NCBI GenBank assembly: GCA_964490005.1
Contig: CAZBBB010000006.1
Location: 1 to 64,000 of the forward strand
Direction of reading: 5' to 3'
Length of the DNA: 64,000 bases
Origin: CAZBBB01 sp964490005
GTDB lineage: Bacteria > Planctomycetota > B15-G4
The position numbers were made by a program, and so were the translations under genes. Positions 43,041 through 52,751 of this stretch are shown in pieces (within the stretch, counting starts at the first letter, position 1; each line of letters begins with the position of its first letter). Under the pieces are notes generated by a model, which was given only the letters and a program-made list of their open reading frames with translations, ran no database searches and was not told the origin of the DNA.

Positions 43041-44065
43041 CCCCGCGCCTCGTCCGCCTGCTGCTCGGCTGCCTCGCCGCGGCGGCGCTGCTGTGCTTCG
43101 GCGCCGCGCTCTTCGTGCACGAGCGCGTCCACGGCGCCGACCTGCAGCGGGCGCGCGCGCTGCAGCGCGAGTTGAGCGAGCAGCTCTCGCCCGCCGCCGC
43201 GTCGTCCGGGCCGGCGGCGGCGACGGGCGCCGACGAGCTGCAGGTCGCGCTCGCGCGTCCGCCGGCGGCGCTCGCGCCGACCTGGGAGACCTTCTACGCC
43301 GCCTCCGAGGAGCAGGCCTTCGCGGCCGCCGCCGTACGCGGCGCCATCGCCTCGAGCCACGAGGACCGCAGCGTCATGCCGCCGGTCGGGACCACGGCGA
43401 ACTACGCCCAGGGCAGCGTCGTCCTGGTCTGGGAACCCGGGCCCGTGAACCGCGTGCTGGCGAGCACGCTCGCCGGGCAGCAGGGCGACCGCTCGCTGGG
43501 TTACCGCATCTACCGCAGCGTGGACGGCGCGCCGCTCGACTGGATCGCCAGCCTGCCCTTCGGCCAGACCACGTGGACCGACCGGCTCCTCCCGCTGCCC
43601 GCCAGCCGTCTCGACTACGAGGTCTGGGTCGTGCTGCTCAAGCGCGGACCGGAGGGCGAGTTCCTGGTTGGCGCCGAACCGGGGGAGAAGGTTACCGTGC
43701 TCAGTCCGGATCACTTCACCTTGAGCTTGATCGGCGGGCAACCCGACGAGGCCGTCCTGCAGGTGGACGTCTCGTTGCCCGTCGCGGCAGGCTCGATGCG
43801 CGCGAAGGTGGCACCCGGAGACGAGCTCTACGCGGGCGACTGGCCCACGGGACTCGTGCTGAGAGAGCTGGACATCCACGAGGAGGAGCGGCTGGCCACC
43901 CGGCGGCGATTGCTGCTGGCCACGGACGGCAGCCTCGTCCTCGACCCCGTGACCCGAGAACCCCGAACCACCGAAACGCAGGTGCTCGTCCCCGTGACCC
44001 GGCTGGTGGCGACCTTCGCAGCGCGCGACGGCAGCCAGCGAGTCCTCGAGACCGACCTGCCGTGA
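43037..44065 (+). CDS. Membrane-anchored FN3-like protein in the pilP position
   Basis: The 342-residue product has one N-terminal membrane helix (LLLGCLAAAALLCFGAALF) and a periplasmic part. Residues of about 140-215 look like a fibronectin type III module (GYRIYRSVDGAPLDW...). The rest is beta-rich and not recognised. In pilMNOPQ operons this place is held by the PilP lipoprotein that links PilNO to the secretin. This protein is larger and unlike PilP, so it may be a lineage-specific substitute. The third-quarter codon use (about 43650-44060) is less GC-extreme than in the neighbours. Confidence 0.55.
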   Translation: MTPRLVRLLLGCLAAAALLCFGAALFVHERVHGADLQRARALQRELSEQLSPAAASSGPAAATGADELQVALARPPAALAPTWETFYAASEEQAFAAAAVRGAIASSHEDRSVMPPVGTTANYAQGSVVLVWEPGPVNRVLASTLAGQQGDRSLGYRIYRSVDGAPLDWIASLPFGQTTWTDRLLPLPASRLDYEVWVVLLKRGPEGEFLVGAEPGEKVTVLSPDHFTLSLIGGQPDEAVLQVDVSLPVAAGSMRAKVAPGDELYAGDWPTGLVLRELDIHEEERLATRRRLLLATDGSLVLDPVTREPRTTETQVLVPVTRLVATFAARDGSQRVLETDLP

Positions 44066-46950
44066 AGCGGACTCATAACCACATGCAGCGTCCACTGCGC
44101 CTTGCCGTCCTTTCGCTCCTGCTCCTCGGGGGTTGCGCGCTGTTCAGCGACCCCGCGCCGTCGACGACGCTGCCGCCGGCGCCGCCGCCGCCCGTCGCTC
44201 CCGTGAGCACGGCCAAGCCCGCGCCCGGCGACGAGGCCTGGCTCGGCGTGCTGCAGCAGGACGTGGCGCGCATCCGCGCCGGCGAGCAGGTCGCGGCCGG
44301 TCGCGCGCCGATGGTCACGCCGACTTCGGTGACGCCCGTCGAGGTGCCCGCGGCGGTCCAGCCCGCGCCGCCCGTCGCGCCGCCCGTCGCGCCGGTGGCC
44401 GTCCCGTCGACCGTCTCCGAGCCGGCGCCGAGCGCGGCGCCGGTGCCCGCGCCGCAACCCGCTCCGTCGCCGGCGGCGGCGCTCCCGAGCCTCTCGAGCG
44501 GCGACCTGGCGCAGTTGATGGCGCAGAGCCGCGCGCATGCGGCGCTTGCCGACGAGCGCGTCGGCGTGCTCGTGCAGGCCTACCTCGCCGAAGGCCTCGC
44601 GGCGCTCGAGGCGGGCGACCTGCAGGCCGCCTACGGGCACTTCGCCAACGCTTGGGAACTCGACCCGGCCGACCCGGCCGCGGCCAGCCTCTTCCAGCAG
44701 GTCGCGACCGTGCTCGGCAAGCCCGGCGCGGGCCTGATGGCCGTCGCCGCCGACGCCCGCCAGCGGGCCGAGGCGCGCGGCGACCAGGCGCGCCTGCTCG
44801 TGCAGCACGACGTCGCGCAGGGCGACGCCGCCATGGCGGCCGACGACCCCGAGCGCGCCCAGACCTTCTACCAGGACGCGCTCACGCTGCTGCGCGCCGA
44901 CCCGGCCGCCGCCGGCTCGATCGGCGAGGCCGAACTCGCGGCGCGCATCGCCGTGGCGCGCCGGGCCGCCGAAGATCGCGCCAGCCGCCAGGCCGACGAA
45001 TTGGCCTCGCGCGCGGCCGAGCAGGCCGAACTGCTCGATCGCGCCGAGACCGAGCGCCTCGACCGCCGCATCGAGCAGCTCATGTCGAACGCCAACGCGG
45101 CCTTCCTGCGCGACGAGTACGAGGTCGCCGAGGCCGCGCTCGACGAAGTGCTGGCACTCGACGCCGGTCATCAGGAGGCGATCGGGCTCAAGCGCATCGC
45201 GGCGCGCGCGCGCCACGACCGGCGCGACCGGGTCACCCGCGAGACCTACCGCAACGAGTGGCAGGACACCTTCGACGAGATGCTGCACGACATGGTGCCG
45301 CCCAACGACGTGATGAGCTTCCCCGACGACGAGGACTGGGCCGAGATCGTCGCGCGCGGCAACAAGACCTTCGGCTCGGCCGGCACCAGCCTGAGCGGCA
45401 TCGACGCCGCCGTGGCCGACAAGCTCGAGAAGGCCGTGCCGGTGTCCTTCGAGGGCGAGCCGCTCGACCAGGTGCTCGCGCACCTGAGCGCGGTCACCGG
45501 GGTGAGCTTCCTGCTCTCGCCGGCGGTGCGCGCCGATGCCGACACCTCCTACGAGTACAACTTCTCCGACAAGGCCGCCAAGCCGGTCTCGCGCACGCTC
45601 AAGGTGCTGCTCGAGGACCTCACGCTGCCCCCGCTGACCTACCTGATCAAGGACGGCGTGGTGAAGATCATCACGCGCGACGAGGCGCGCAGCGACTACG
45701 TCCTGCAGATGTACGACATCCGCGACCTGACCTTCACGCCCGTCGACTACCCCGCGCAGGACTTCAACCTGCTGCCCTCGGGCACCGACGCCGACACCTT
45801 CCGCGACGGCGTCGAGGACGAAGAGCCGGTCGCCTTCATCGGGCCCGACGCGCTGCTCTCGCTCATCCAGGACAACATCTCGCCCGACAGCTGGACCTCC
45901 GACCCCGAGCGCACGATCCAGCTCATGCCCGGCACGCTCATCGTGCGCCAGACGCCCGACGTGCACGCGCAGATCAAGCAGCTGCTCGACGACCTGCGCG
46001 TGAACACGCACACGCTGATCAACATCGAGACCCGCTTCGTCGAGGTCGAGGACAGCTTCCTCGAGGACATCGGCGTCGACCTGCGCGGCCTCGACGGCTC
46101 GCTCACGAACAACTTCCCGCTCGAGGATTTCGGCCAGTCGGGCGCGGGCGGCTTCTCGCCCGGAGACCCGACGGGCATCGGCACCGGCAACGATCCGGGC
46201 TTCTTCTACGGCGGCAAGAACGGCGACCTGAAGGGCCGCACCGAGAACCTGTTCGACACGGTGCTGGGCGAGCCCGGCACGCTCAACAACTCGGGCGGCC
46301 TCTCGATGCAGGCGCTGTTCCTCGACGACACCAACGTGCAGGCGGTGCTGCGCGCGATCGCCAAGTACCAGACGAGCAACATCGTGAACGCGCCCTCGCT
46401 CACGCTGCGCAGCGGCCAGCGCGGCAACGTGAAGTCGATGACCACCCAGACCTACGTGCGCGACTTCGAGCCCGAGATCGCCCAGGCGGCCGTGATCGCG
46501 CAGCCCGAGCTGGACAACGTGCGCAACGGCGTGATGCTCGACGTGCGCGCGGTGGCCTCGGCCGACCTGCGTTTCATCACCATGGAGCTGCGGCCCACCG
46601 TCGTCGAACTCGTGCCCGACGAGCAGGGCAACGAGATCCGCACCGAAGTCGTGAGCCTCGCGACGCAGAACAGCTCGGACGTCTCGATCCAGCTCCCCGA
46701 GCTGCGCATCCAGCGGCTGCGCACGACGGCCACGATCCCCGACGGCGGCACGCTCATGCTCGGCGGCCTGAAGCGCTCGGTCGAGCAGCAGCAGTCCTCG
46801 GGCGTGCCGTTCCTGAGCGACATCCCGCTGCTCGGTTCGATCTTCTCGCGCTCGGGCGAGTACACCAGCAAGCGCAAGCTGATCATCCTGCTCAAGGCGT
46901 CGATCATCGCCCCCGAGGAGCACGAGCCTTCGCCCGGTTTCCGCCGCTGA
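44062..46950 (+). CDS. Secretin lipoprotein (PilQ/GspD family) with TPR-like N-terminus
   Basis: The 962-residue protein forms an outer-membrane ring channel. It starts at a GTG overlapping the previous stop (an ATG 21 bases later is also possible). A lipobox ending LLGGC, a Pro/Ala-rich linker and a helical TPR-like region (about 155-390) come first. N-domains (about 440-640) contain the NISPDSW segment, and the secretin core runs from about 650 to 935. That core has ETRFVEVEDSFLEDIGVDLRG, NIVNAPSLTLRSGQRG and a final VPFLSDIPLLGSIFSR, all family landmarks. A Gly-rich insert (about 690-730) may form an extra gate loop. It is paralogous to the secretin at 52752. Confidence 0.88.
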   Translation: MKRTHNHMQRPLRLAVLSLLLLGGCALFSDPAPSTTLPPAPPPPVAPVSTAKPAPGDEAWLGVLQQDVARIRAGEQVAAGRAPMVTPTSVTPVEVPAAVQPAPPVAPPVAPVAVPSTVSEPAPSAAPVPAPQPAPSPAAALPSLSSGDLAQLMAQSRAHAALADERVGVLVQAYLAEGLAALEAGDLQAAYGHFANAWELDPADPAAASLFQQVATVLGKPGAGLMAVAADARQRAEARGDQARLLVQHDVAQGDAAMAADDPERAQTFYQDALTLLRADPAAAGSIGEAELAARIAVARRAAEDRASRQADELASRAAEQAELLDRAETERLDRRIEQLMSNANAAFLRDEYEVAEAALDEVLALDAGHQEAIGLKRIAARARHDRRDRVTRETYRNEWQDTFDEMLHDMVPPNDVMSFPDDEDWAEIVARGNKTFGSAGTSLSGIDAAVADKLEKAVPVSFEGEPLDQVLAHLSAVTGVSFLLSPAVRADADTSYEYNFSDKAAKPVSRTLKVLLEDLTLPPLTYLIKDGVVKIITRDEARSDYVLQMYDIRDLTFTPVDYPAQDFNLLPSGTDADTFRDGVEDEEPVAFIGPDALLSLIQDNISPDSWTSDPERTIQLMPGTLIVRQTPDVHAQIKQLLDDLRVNTHTLINIETRFVEVEDSFLEDIGVDLRGLDGSLTNNFPLEDFGQSGAGGFSPGDPTGIGTGNDPGFFYGGKNGDLKGRTENLFDTVLGEPGTLNNSGGLSMQALFLDDTNVQAVLRAIAKYQTSNIVNAPSLTLRSGQRGNVKSMTTQTYVRDFEPEIAQAAVIAQPELDNVRNGVMLDVRAVASADLRFITMELRPTVVELVPDEQGNEIRTEVVSLATQNSSDVSIQLPELRIQRLRTTATIPDGGTLMLGGLKRSVEQQQSSGVPFLSDIPLLGSIFSRSGEYTSKRKLIILLKASIIAPEEHEPSPGFRR

Positions 46951-46964
46951 CCGCCCGACCCGCC

Positions 46965-49763
46965 ATGAAGCTGCCGACGCTCGTCCCGACCCTGCTCGTC
47001 GCCGTATTGCTCGCCCCCGCCGCCGGCGGGCAGGCCAGCCTCGTCGACGACGACATCCGCTTCGCGGAGAACCTCGCGCGCTACCGCTACTTCTCGCTGG
47101 CCGAGGACGTGCTCGCCGGCGTGCGCGAGGGGCGTCTCGACGACGCGCAGGCGGGCAACGTGCTGCTCACCGAAGCCGTCATCCGGCGCCGCGCCAGCGA
47201 GAGCACGGCCGACGACGAGAAGCGCTCCAAGTGGCTGGGCGAGGCCATCGACAAGCTCTCCGACTGGAGCAAGACGGGCAGCGCCTTCGCGCTGCACGAA
47301 CGTCGGCCCGAGGCGCTCGAGCATCTCGTCGCGGCGCTCGGCGACCGCGGGCGGCTGCGCGCGAGCCAGGCCGAGCAGGACAGCGCGCGCGCCGACACGC
47401 TGCGCGCGCTCGCCGACAAGGATTTCGCCGAAGCCGACGCCGCCCTCACGCAGCTCGCCAAGGAATACGAGCTGCGCGCGAGCCAGGCCGACGGGCTCGA
47501 GCAGACCGACCTCGCCGGCCAGTACCGGGCGCGCGCCGCCGAGACCTTCTACAAGCGCGGCCTGAACAACATCGACTGGGCCGACGTGAGCCCCGAGCGC
47601 GAGCACCGGCTCGAGCAGGCGCGCGAGGCGCTCATCGAGTTCCAGTGGGCGCTCGACGAGGAGAAGCTCAGCCAGTACTACGCGCTGCACCTGCAGGGCG
47701 TCATCGCGCGCAAGCTCGGCGATCTCGACGAGGCCGCCGCGATCCAGGCCGAGGTGCTCGAGCGCGGCCAGTGGTACTGGGACAACATCACCGGCGACCC
47801 GCTCGCCATGGCGCAGGTCACCGAACTGTTCGACCGCGCCTGGGGCGAACAGGCCACGATGGCCGCCGCCGCGGGCAACGTCGACGCGGGATCGGCGATC
47901 ATCGCCGCCATGCGGGACGCGCACGACAAGGGCGGGCGCGAGTACGGGCGCGTGGGCCTGACGGTGCTGCTCGACTGGGCCGAGGTCCTGGCCCTCGCCG
48001 GCCAGCAGGGCAAGGCCGGCGACCTGATCAAGCTCGTGTCCGACCGGGGCGCGAGCCTGCCCGAGGGCGAGCGCGCGCGCGACATGCTCGCGACCACGCT
48101 GAGCAGCGGTTCGGGTTCGCTCAGCGGCGGCTCGCCCGCCGTGCTCATGGCGGCCGCGCGCGGGCTGTACGACCGGCGCGAGTTCGGCGAGGCGGCCTTC
48201 TTCTACCTCAACGCGGCCGCGTCGCTGGCATCGGAAGCCGACCGCCGCCAGCACGCCGTCGAGGCCTGGACCGGCGCGGGCCGCGCGCTGTCCCAGGAGA
48301 AGCGCTACCTCGAGGCCTCGCTGGCCTTCGAGCAGGCGCTCGACGCCGCGGTCGACCTCGGCCTCGACGCCGAGGCGCAGGCCAACACGGCCGCGAGCAT
48401 GTACACCAACCTCGACCGCCGCTATCGCGTCACCGGACACGCCTTCGACAAGCGGCTGCGCGACGCGGCGCGCGAGCGCCTGATCGCCATGGGCATCGGC
48501 GAGAACCTGGTCTTCCTGCAAGCCAAGGAGAAGTTCGTCGAGGCCGGCATGGCCAGCCCGCCCGACCTCAAGCTGTACGCCGAGGCGCAGGCCGACTTCG
48601 AATCGGTGCCCGCCACGGCCGCCGACTACGAGCGCGCGCTGGTCTACACGGCGCGCTGCCTGGCGGCGGCCGGCCGGCACGACGAGGCGCTCGCGGCCTT
48701 CGACGCGATGATCGCCCGCAGCTCGGACGCCACCAGGACGCCGACGACGACGCAGGCGCGCGCCACGCGCGAGGTCGCTCTCGGCGAGGCGCTCAACTAC
48801 AAGGCGCAGTTGCTGCTCGACCCGGCGCTGGGCCGGCCGGCCGAGGCGCTCGAGCTGCTGTCGGGTTTCGAGACGCTGCTGCCCTCGCAGCCCGGCCTGA
48901 TCGAGAGCGTCAAGTACCTGCGCATCTCGGCCCAGGCCGCGCTGGGCGACGTCGACGCGGCGCGCGCCGCGCTCGAGGAGCTGCGCGTGTTCCGGCCCGA
49001 GAGCGGCTATGCGCGGCTGGCGGCCTTCGAGCTGAGCCAGGCCGCGCTCAAGGCCAGCGAGGCCGCCGACGACCCGGCCGTCCAGCGCCGGCTGCTTGCC
49101 GAGGCCGCCGACGCGATGTGGACCTACAACGAGCTGGCCGGCTTCCCGAGCTACGGCAACCTCGTCGGCTGCGCCGACTGGTACGCCCGCGTCGGGCGCC
49201 ACGACATGGCGGCGCGCGCCTACGCCAAGGCGCTCGAGGTCTTCGACCGGCCCTCCGGCGGCGCGAGCGCCAGCCAGCTCGACGACACGCGCATCAACTA
49301 CGCGCTCTCGCTCGACGCGCTCAAGGAGTTCGGCAAGTCGCGTCCGCTCTGGGAGGACCTGCTCGCGCGCGGCCACAAGGACTTCCGGGTCATGGCCGGC
49401 GCCGCCTCGTGCTTCGGCGGCTGGCTCGAGGCCGACGCCGAGGGCAACGTCGTCGAGGTGCGCGGCTCGGGCGACTTCGAGCGGGCCTACGAGCTGTGGG
49501 TCGAGGTGCACAGGTTCGCCGCGACGCTGCGCCCCCAGAAGATCTGGTGGCAGAGCAAGCTGGGCGCGATCTACGCGCGCTACCAGTCCGGCGCCGCCAA
49601 CCCCGCGCACCTGGTCGAGGCCCGCAAGGTGCTCGACAGCGTGCGCCTCCAGAATCCCGATTACGACGAGCAGACCCTGCCCGACCTCCCGCCCGAGCAG
49701 AGCTACTCGCCGGCCTTCAAGCCGCTTTTCAAGTACCTCGAGCGCAAGGTCCCGGCCCGCTGA
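46965..49763 (+). CDS. Periplasmic TPR-repeat protein, 932 aa
   Basis: The protein has a signal peptide (LAPAAGGQA) and then a long series of TPR-type helix pairs over nearly its whole length (Ala-, Glu-, Asp-rich, with recurrent A-L-x-x-Y/F and G-R/D-x-D-E-A units). No catalytic motif is seen. It starts 14 bases after the secretin gene and is probably cotranscribed. TPR scaffolds usually hold multi-protein complexes together. Here the partner is likely the secretin or the ExbBD motor, by inference from order. Confidence 0.75.
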   Translation: MKLPTLVPTLLVAVLLAPAAGGQASLVDDDIRFAENLARYRYFSLAEDVLAGVREGRLDDAQAGNVLLTEAVIRRRASESTADDEKRSKWLGEAIDKLSDWSKTGSAFALHERRPEALEHLVAALGDRGRLRASQAEQDSARADTLRALADKDFAEADAALTQLAKEYELRASQADGLEQTDLAGQYRARAAETFYKRGLNNIDWADVSPEREHRLEQAREALIEFQWALDEEKLSQYYALHLQGVIARKLGDLDEAAAIQAEVLERGQWYWDNITGDPLAMAQVTELFDRAWGEQATMAAAAGNVDAGSAIIAAMRDAHDKGGREYGRVGLTVLLDWAEVLALAGQQGKAGDLIKLVSDRGASLPEGERARDMLATTLSSGSGSLSGGSPAVLMAAARGLYDRREFGEAAFFYLNAAASLASEADRRQHAVEAWTGAGRALSQEKRYLEASLAFEQALDAAVDLGLDAEAQANTAASMYTNLDRRYRVTGHAFDKRLRDAARERLIAMGIGENLVFLQAKEKFVEAGMASPPDLKLYAEAQADFESVPATAADYERALVYTARCLAAAGRHDEALAAFDAMIARSSDATRTPTTTQARATREVALGEALNYKAQLLLDPALGRPAEALELLSGFETLLPSQPGLIESVKYLRISAQAALGDVDAARAALEELRVFRPESGYARLAAFELSQAALKASEAADDPAVQRRLLAEAADAMWTYNELAGFPSYGNLVGCADWYARVGRHDMAARAYAKALEVFDRPSGGASASQLDDTRINYALSLDALKEFGKSRPLWEDLLARGHKDFRVMAGAASCFGGWLEADAEGNVVEVRGSGDFERAYELWVEVHRFAATLRPQKIWWQSKLGAIYARYQSGAANPAHLVEARKVLDSVRLQNPDYDEQTLPDLPPEQSYSPAFKPLFKYLERKVPAR

Positions 49764-49783
49764 GGAGCCGGCCGGGCGCCGCA

Positions 49784-49813
49784 TTGATCGGTCCCGAAAG
49801 TCCGCCCTAGAAT
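49784..49813 (+). promoter_or_regulatory. Sigma-70-like promoter before the second TPR gene
   Basis: TTGATC (49784-49789) and TAGAAT (49808-49813) are 18 bases apart. The -10 box contains the ATG at 49812, so transcription would start near 49820. This supports the GTG at 49848 as the true start. It would let the ExbBD half of the block be expressed apart from the PilM half. Confidence 0.55.
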
Positions 49814-49847
49814 GCCCCGCTTTCCCGTGCCCCCGAACGAGGCCCGC

Positions 49848-50978
49848 GTGCGCAAGCCCTCGCCGTTCCGTGCCCTGCTCGCGCCGCTCGCCCTGCTGGC
49901 GCTCGGCCTCGCCGACGCGAGCGCGCAGGGCCGCGTCGACGTGCTCAACCGCGATCGGGTCGTCGCCCAGCAGCTGGGCGTGAACATCGTCAAGGAAACG
50001 CTGGACGAGGTCGTGATCGAACTCGGCGGGAACAAGCGCACGTACAAGACCGCCGACGTGGCCCACGTCGAGTACGGGCCGGGCTCGGCCAGCTACGAGC
50101 GCGGGCTCAAGGCGCTCGCGGAGAACGACCTGCTCAACGCCGAGGCGCTGTTCGCCGCCGCGGCGAGCGACGCCAGCCCCGCCTGGGTCGCGCCGCACGC
50201 GCTGCTGCGGCAGGCCGAGACGGCCGCGCGCCGCGGCGATTCGGGCCTCAAGGCCGCGCGCGACGCGATCGCGGCCTTCCTCACGCGCAACCCCGACCAC
50301 CGCCTGCTGCCGCAGGCGCTGCTCGCCAAGGCGCGCTACGCGGCGAGCGCCGGCGACCGCCCCGTGGCCGAGGAGTCGATCGCCAGCGTGCTCAAGCTCG
50401 CGTCCGAGGGGCGCATCAGCGCCGACTGGACGGCGCGCGCGCGCCTCCTCGCCGGCGACCTGGCGTTGGCCGACGAGCGCGTGGCCGACGCCCGCGCCGC
50501 CTACGAGGCGGCCTCGGCCGACGCCGAGGCGGCCCGCTCCGCGCTGGCCCAGCGGCCCGACCTCGAGCCGGTGCTCGCCGAACTGGCCCTCGCCGCCCGC
50601 GTCGGCGTGGGCAGCTGCCTGCTCGCGACGGACGACGTCGCCGGCGCGCGCGCCTGGTACGCCCGGCTGGCCGTCGACGGCGCCGGCCGGGTCGAAGTGC
50701 AGGCCGCGGCGGCCAACGGCGTGGCCGAGTGCGACTTCCGCGACCCGGCCCGCCTCAAGGAGGCCCAGCACGCCTTCGCCAAGGTCGCGCTCACGGCGGT
50801 GGCCGTGCCGACCGAGCGCGCCCGAGCGCTGTACTTCCTGGGGCGCTGCAGCGCGGAACTCGACGCGGCGGGCGCCGAACCCGGCGGGCGCGCGACCGCG
50901 CGCACCTACTTCCAGGAAGTCGTCCGGCGCTACCCCGACACGCGCTGGGCGCACCTGGCCCAGGACCAACTCCCCTGA
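49848..50978 (+). CDS. Periplasmic TPR-repeat protein, 376 aa
   Basis: From the GTG at 49848 (GAGG at 49840-49843) the product has a signal peptide (LGLADASAQG), a small beta domain (about 25-75; DVLNRDRVVAQQ, then YKTADVAHVEYG) that looks like a short SH3-like or LSm-like barrel, and TPR-like helix pairs to the end, where YFLGRCSAEL and RRYPDTRWAHLAQDQL fit a final repeat. An ATG at 49812 lies inside the -10 box and was not used. It precedes the ExbB gene by 37 bases and is likely part of the same unit. Confidence 0.75.
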   Translation: MRKPSPFRALLAPLALLALGLADASAQGRVDVLNRDRVVAQQLGVNIVKETLDEVVIELGGNKRTYKTADVAHVEYGPGSASYERGLKALAENDLLNAEALFAAAASDASPAWVAPHALLRQAETAARRGDSGLKAARDAIAAFLTRNPDHRLLPQALLAKARYAASAGDRPVAEESIASVLKLASEGRISADWTARARLLAGDLALADERVADARAAYEAASADAEAARSALAQRPDLEPVLAELALAARVGVGSCLLATDDVAGARAWYARLAVDGAGRVEVQAAAANGVAECDFRDPARLKEAQHAFAKVALTAVAVPTERARALYFLGRCSAELDAAGAEPGGRATARTYFQEVVRRYPDTRWAHLAQDQLP

Positions 50979-51015
50979 CGTTCCGTCCCTCCGCACATCG
51001 GTTGAGAGACCCTTC

Positions 51016-51732
51016 ATGAAGGCCACAATCCTCCGCTCCCTGACGGCGCTGCTCCTGGCCGCTCCGCTGCTCGCCGCTCAGGCCGCACCCGTCGACGCCG
51101 CGCCCCCCGCCGGCGGCATCGAGGAGTTCATCGCCGGCGCCGGCGCGATCGGCGTGGTGATCATGATCCTCTCGGTCATCGCCCTGACGCTGATCATCAA
51201 GTACGTGATCGACATGCGGAAGGTGAAGCTGGCCCCGCCCGAGATCGTCGACGAGATCGAGGCGCTGCTCGAGGCCGAGGAGTACCAGGAGGCCATGGAG
51301 GTCTGCGAGAGCGAGCCCTGCTACTTCACCAACGTCGTCGCCGCGGGCCTGCCCAAGGTCAACGCCTCCTTCGAGGCCATGGAGAAGTCGCTCGAGGAGA
51401 TGATGGACGAGGAGATCACCAAGCTGAACGGCCAGTTGAGCTGGCTCACGCTGATCGCCGCCGTCTCCCCCATGCTCGGACTGCTCGGCACGGTGCAGGG
51501 CATGATCGGCGCCTTCGACCAGATCAAGGCCTCCAAGGGCCAGGCGACGCCCGACCAGCTCGCCGGCAACATCGCGCTGGCCCTGATCACGACCATGCTC
51601 GGTCTGGTCGTGTCGATCCCGGTGACGGCCGCCTTCGTGTTCCTGCGCAACCGCGTGGTGAGCTACTCGCTCGAGATCTCGGCCATCGTCGAGGACATGT
51701 TCGAGCGTTTCCGCCCGCGCCAGGCCAAGTAG
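51016..51732 (+). CDS. MotA/TolQ/ExbB proton-channel protein
   Basis: The 238-residue protein is the stator-type channel subunit that couples proton flow to work across the envelope. It has a signal-like first helix (LLLAAPLLAAQA), a second helix (about 38-60), a cytoplasmic Glu-rich stretch and the paired C-terminal helices of the family (LTLIAAVSPMLGLLGTVQGM and LALITTMLGLVVSIPV). The Pro and Thr positions of the third helix match TolQ/ExbB. The extra signal-like segment before the usual three helices is a common variant in planctomycetes and related phyla. Two ExbD genes follow. Confidence 0.92.
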   Translation: MKATILRSLTALLLAAPLLAAQAAPVDAAPPAGGIEEFIAGAGAIGVVIMILSVIALTLIIKYVIDMRKVKLAPPEIVDEIEALLEAEEYQEAMEVCESEPCYFTNVVAAGLPKVNASFEAMEKSLEEMMDEEITKLNGQLSWLTLIAAVSPMLGLLGTVQGMIGAFDQIKASKGQATPDQLAGNIALALITTMLGLVVSIPVTAAFVFLRNRVVSYSLEISAIVEDMFERFRPRQAK

Positions 51733-51768
51733 ACCTCCCGGCCCCTCCCCCGCGCGCGCGAGAACGCC

Positions 51769-52233
51769 ATGGGTCGCAAGAGCACACCGCCCGAGCAGGT
51801 GAAGATGGACATGACGCCGATGATCGACGTCGTGTTCCAGCTGATCATCTTCTTCATGATCGTGACGGACATGACCCAGCAGGATCTCGCCGAACTCAAG
51901 CTGCCCGTCGCGCAGATGGCCCAGAAGGATGAGACCGAGAAGGGCCGCATGACGGTCAACATCAAGAAGGACGGCACGATCGAGATCAAGCGCGTCGAGT
52001 ACGGCACGCTCGACGACACCGGCGCGCAGGAGGCCATGCGCGCTTACCTGGCGACCGAGGTGCAGAAGGGCAAGCTCGAGGAGGACGGCACGAGCGAGCG
52101 CTCGTTGCTCGTGCGCGCCGACCAGTTCACCGAGTTCAAGCACGTGCAGAAGCTCATGCGCATCTGCGGCGAAACCGGCATCCGGATCTACAAGATCCAC
52201 CTCGCGGCGGCCCAGCCCGAGGGAGGAGGCTGA
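51769..52233 (+). CDS. ExbD/TolR family protein 1
   Basis: The 154-residue partner of ExbB has a short cytoplasmic N-terminus and a single helix with the proton-carrying Asp in DMTPMIDVVFQLIIFFMI. A periplasmic domain follows. With ExbB it would make a rotary or scissor-type motor powered by proton-motive force. The periplasmic part carries an insert (about 60-110) that the second ExbD lacks in this form. The next gene starts three bases after the stop. Confidence 0.9.
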   Translation: MGRKSTPPEQVKMDMTPMIDVVFQLIIFFMIVTDMTQQDLAELKLPVAQMAQKDETEKGRMTVNIKKDGTIEIKRVEYGTLDDTGAQEAMRAYLATEVQKGKLEEDGTSERSLLVRADQFTEFKHVQKLMRICGETGIRIYKIHLAAAQPEGGG

Positions 52234-52236
52234 ACG

Positions 52237-52677
52237 ATGGCGCGACGCGGCAAGGAATTCGAGGCCACCGAGGCCGACATGACGCCGATGATCGACGTCA
52301 CGTTCCAGCTGATCATCTTCTTCATCTGCACGATCAAGTTCAAAACGCTCGAGGGCAAGCTCGAGACGCAGCTGCCCAAGGACGTGGGCGTGAACTCGTC
52401 GCCGGTCGACATCCTGCTCGAGAAGGTCGAGATCTACATCAACGTCGACAAGAGCCGCGAGGACGGCTTCCACGTGGTCCTGAACGGCAACAAGATGCCC
52501 AGCCTGAACGCGCTGGCCGCGCGCCTGCGGGACACCAAGGCGGCCCAGCCCGACGCCAAGGCCACCCTCTATCCCGGCAAGGCCGTGGACTACTCGATGG
52601 TGGTCAAGGTCGTCGACGAATGCATCCGCGCCGAGATGCTCGACCTGACCTTCGCGGGCGTGGCCTTCGACGCCTGA
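52237..52677 (+). CDS. ExbD/TolR family protein 2
   Basis: The 146-residue paralogue has the same helix with its conserved Asp (DMTPMIDVTFQLIIFFIC), then a distinct periplasmic domain with the usual late segment VKVVDECIRAEMLDL. Two different ExbD proteins per ExbB suggest a heteromeric ExbD pair in the channel. It is separated from the secretin gene by 74 bases. Confidence 0.9.
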   Translation: MARRGKEFEATEADMTPMIDVTFQLIIFFICTIKFKTLEGKLETQLPKDVGVNSSPVDILLEKVEIYINVDKSREDGFHVVLNGNKMPSLNALAARLRDTKAAQPDAKATLYPGKAVDYSMVVKVVDECIRAEMLDLTFAGVAFDA

Positions 52678-52751
52678 ACCGTGCTACGTTCCCCCGCCCT
52701 GAGCCCCGCCCCGAGCCCGGATCGGCCCCGGTCCCCCTTGGTGTCAATGAC

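Noticed and set aside
49812..49847. ATG at 49812 as start of the second TPR protein
   Set aside because: It lies inside a good -10 box (TAGAAT), so it would not be transcribed from that promoter; the GTG at 49848 has a GAGG site and gives a normal signal peptide.
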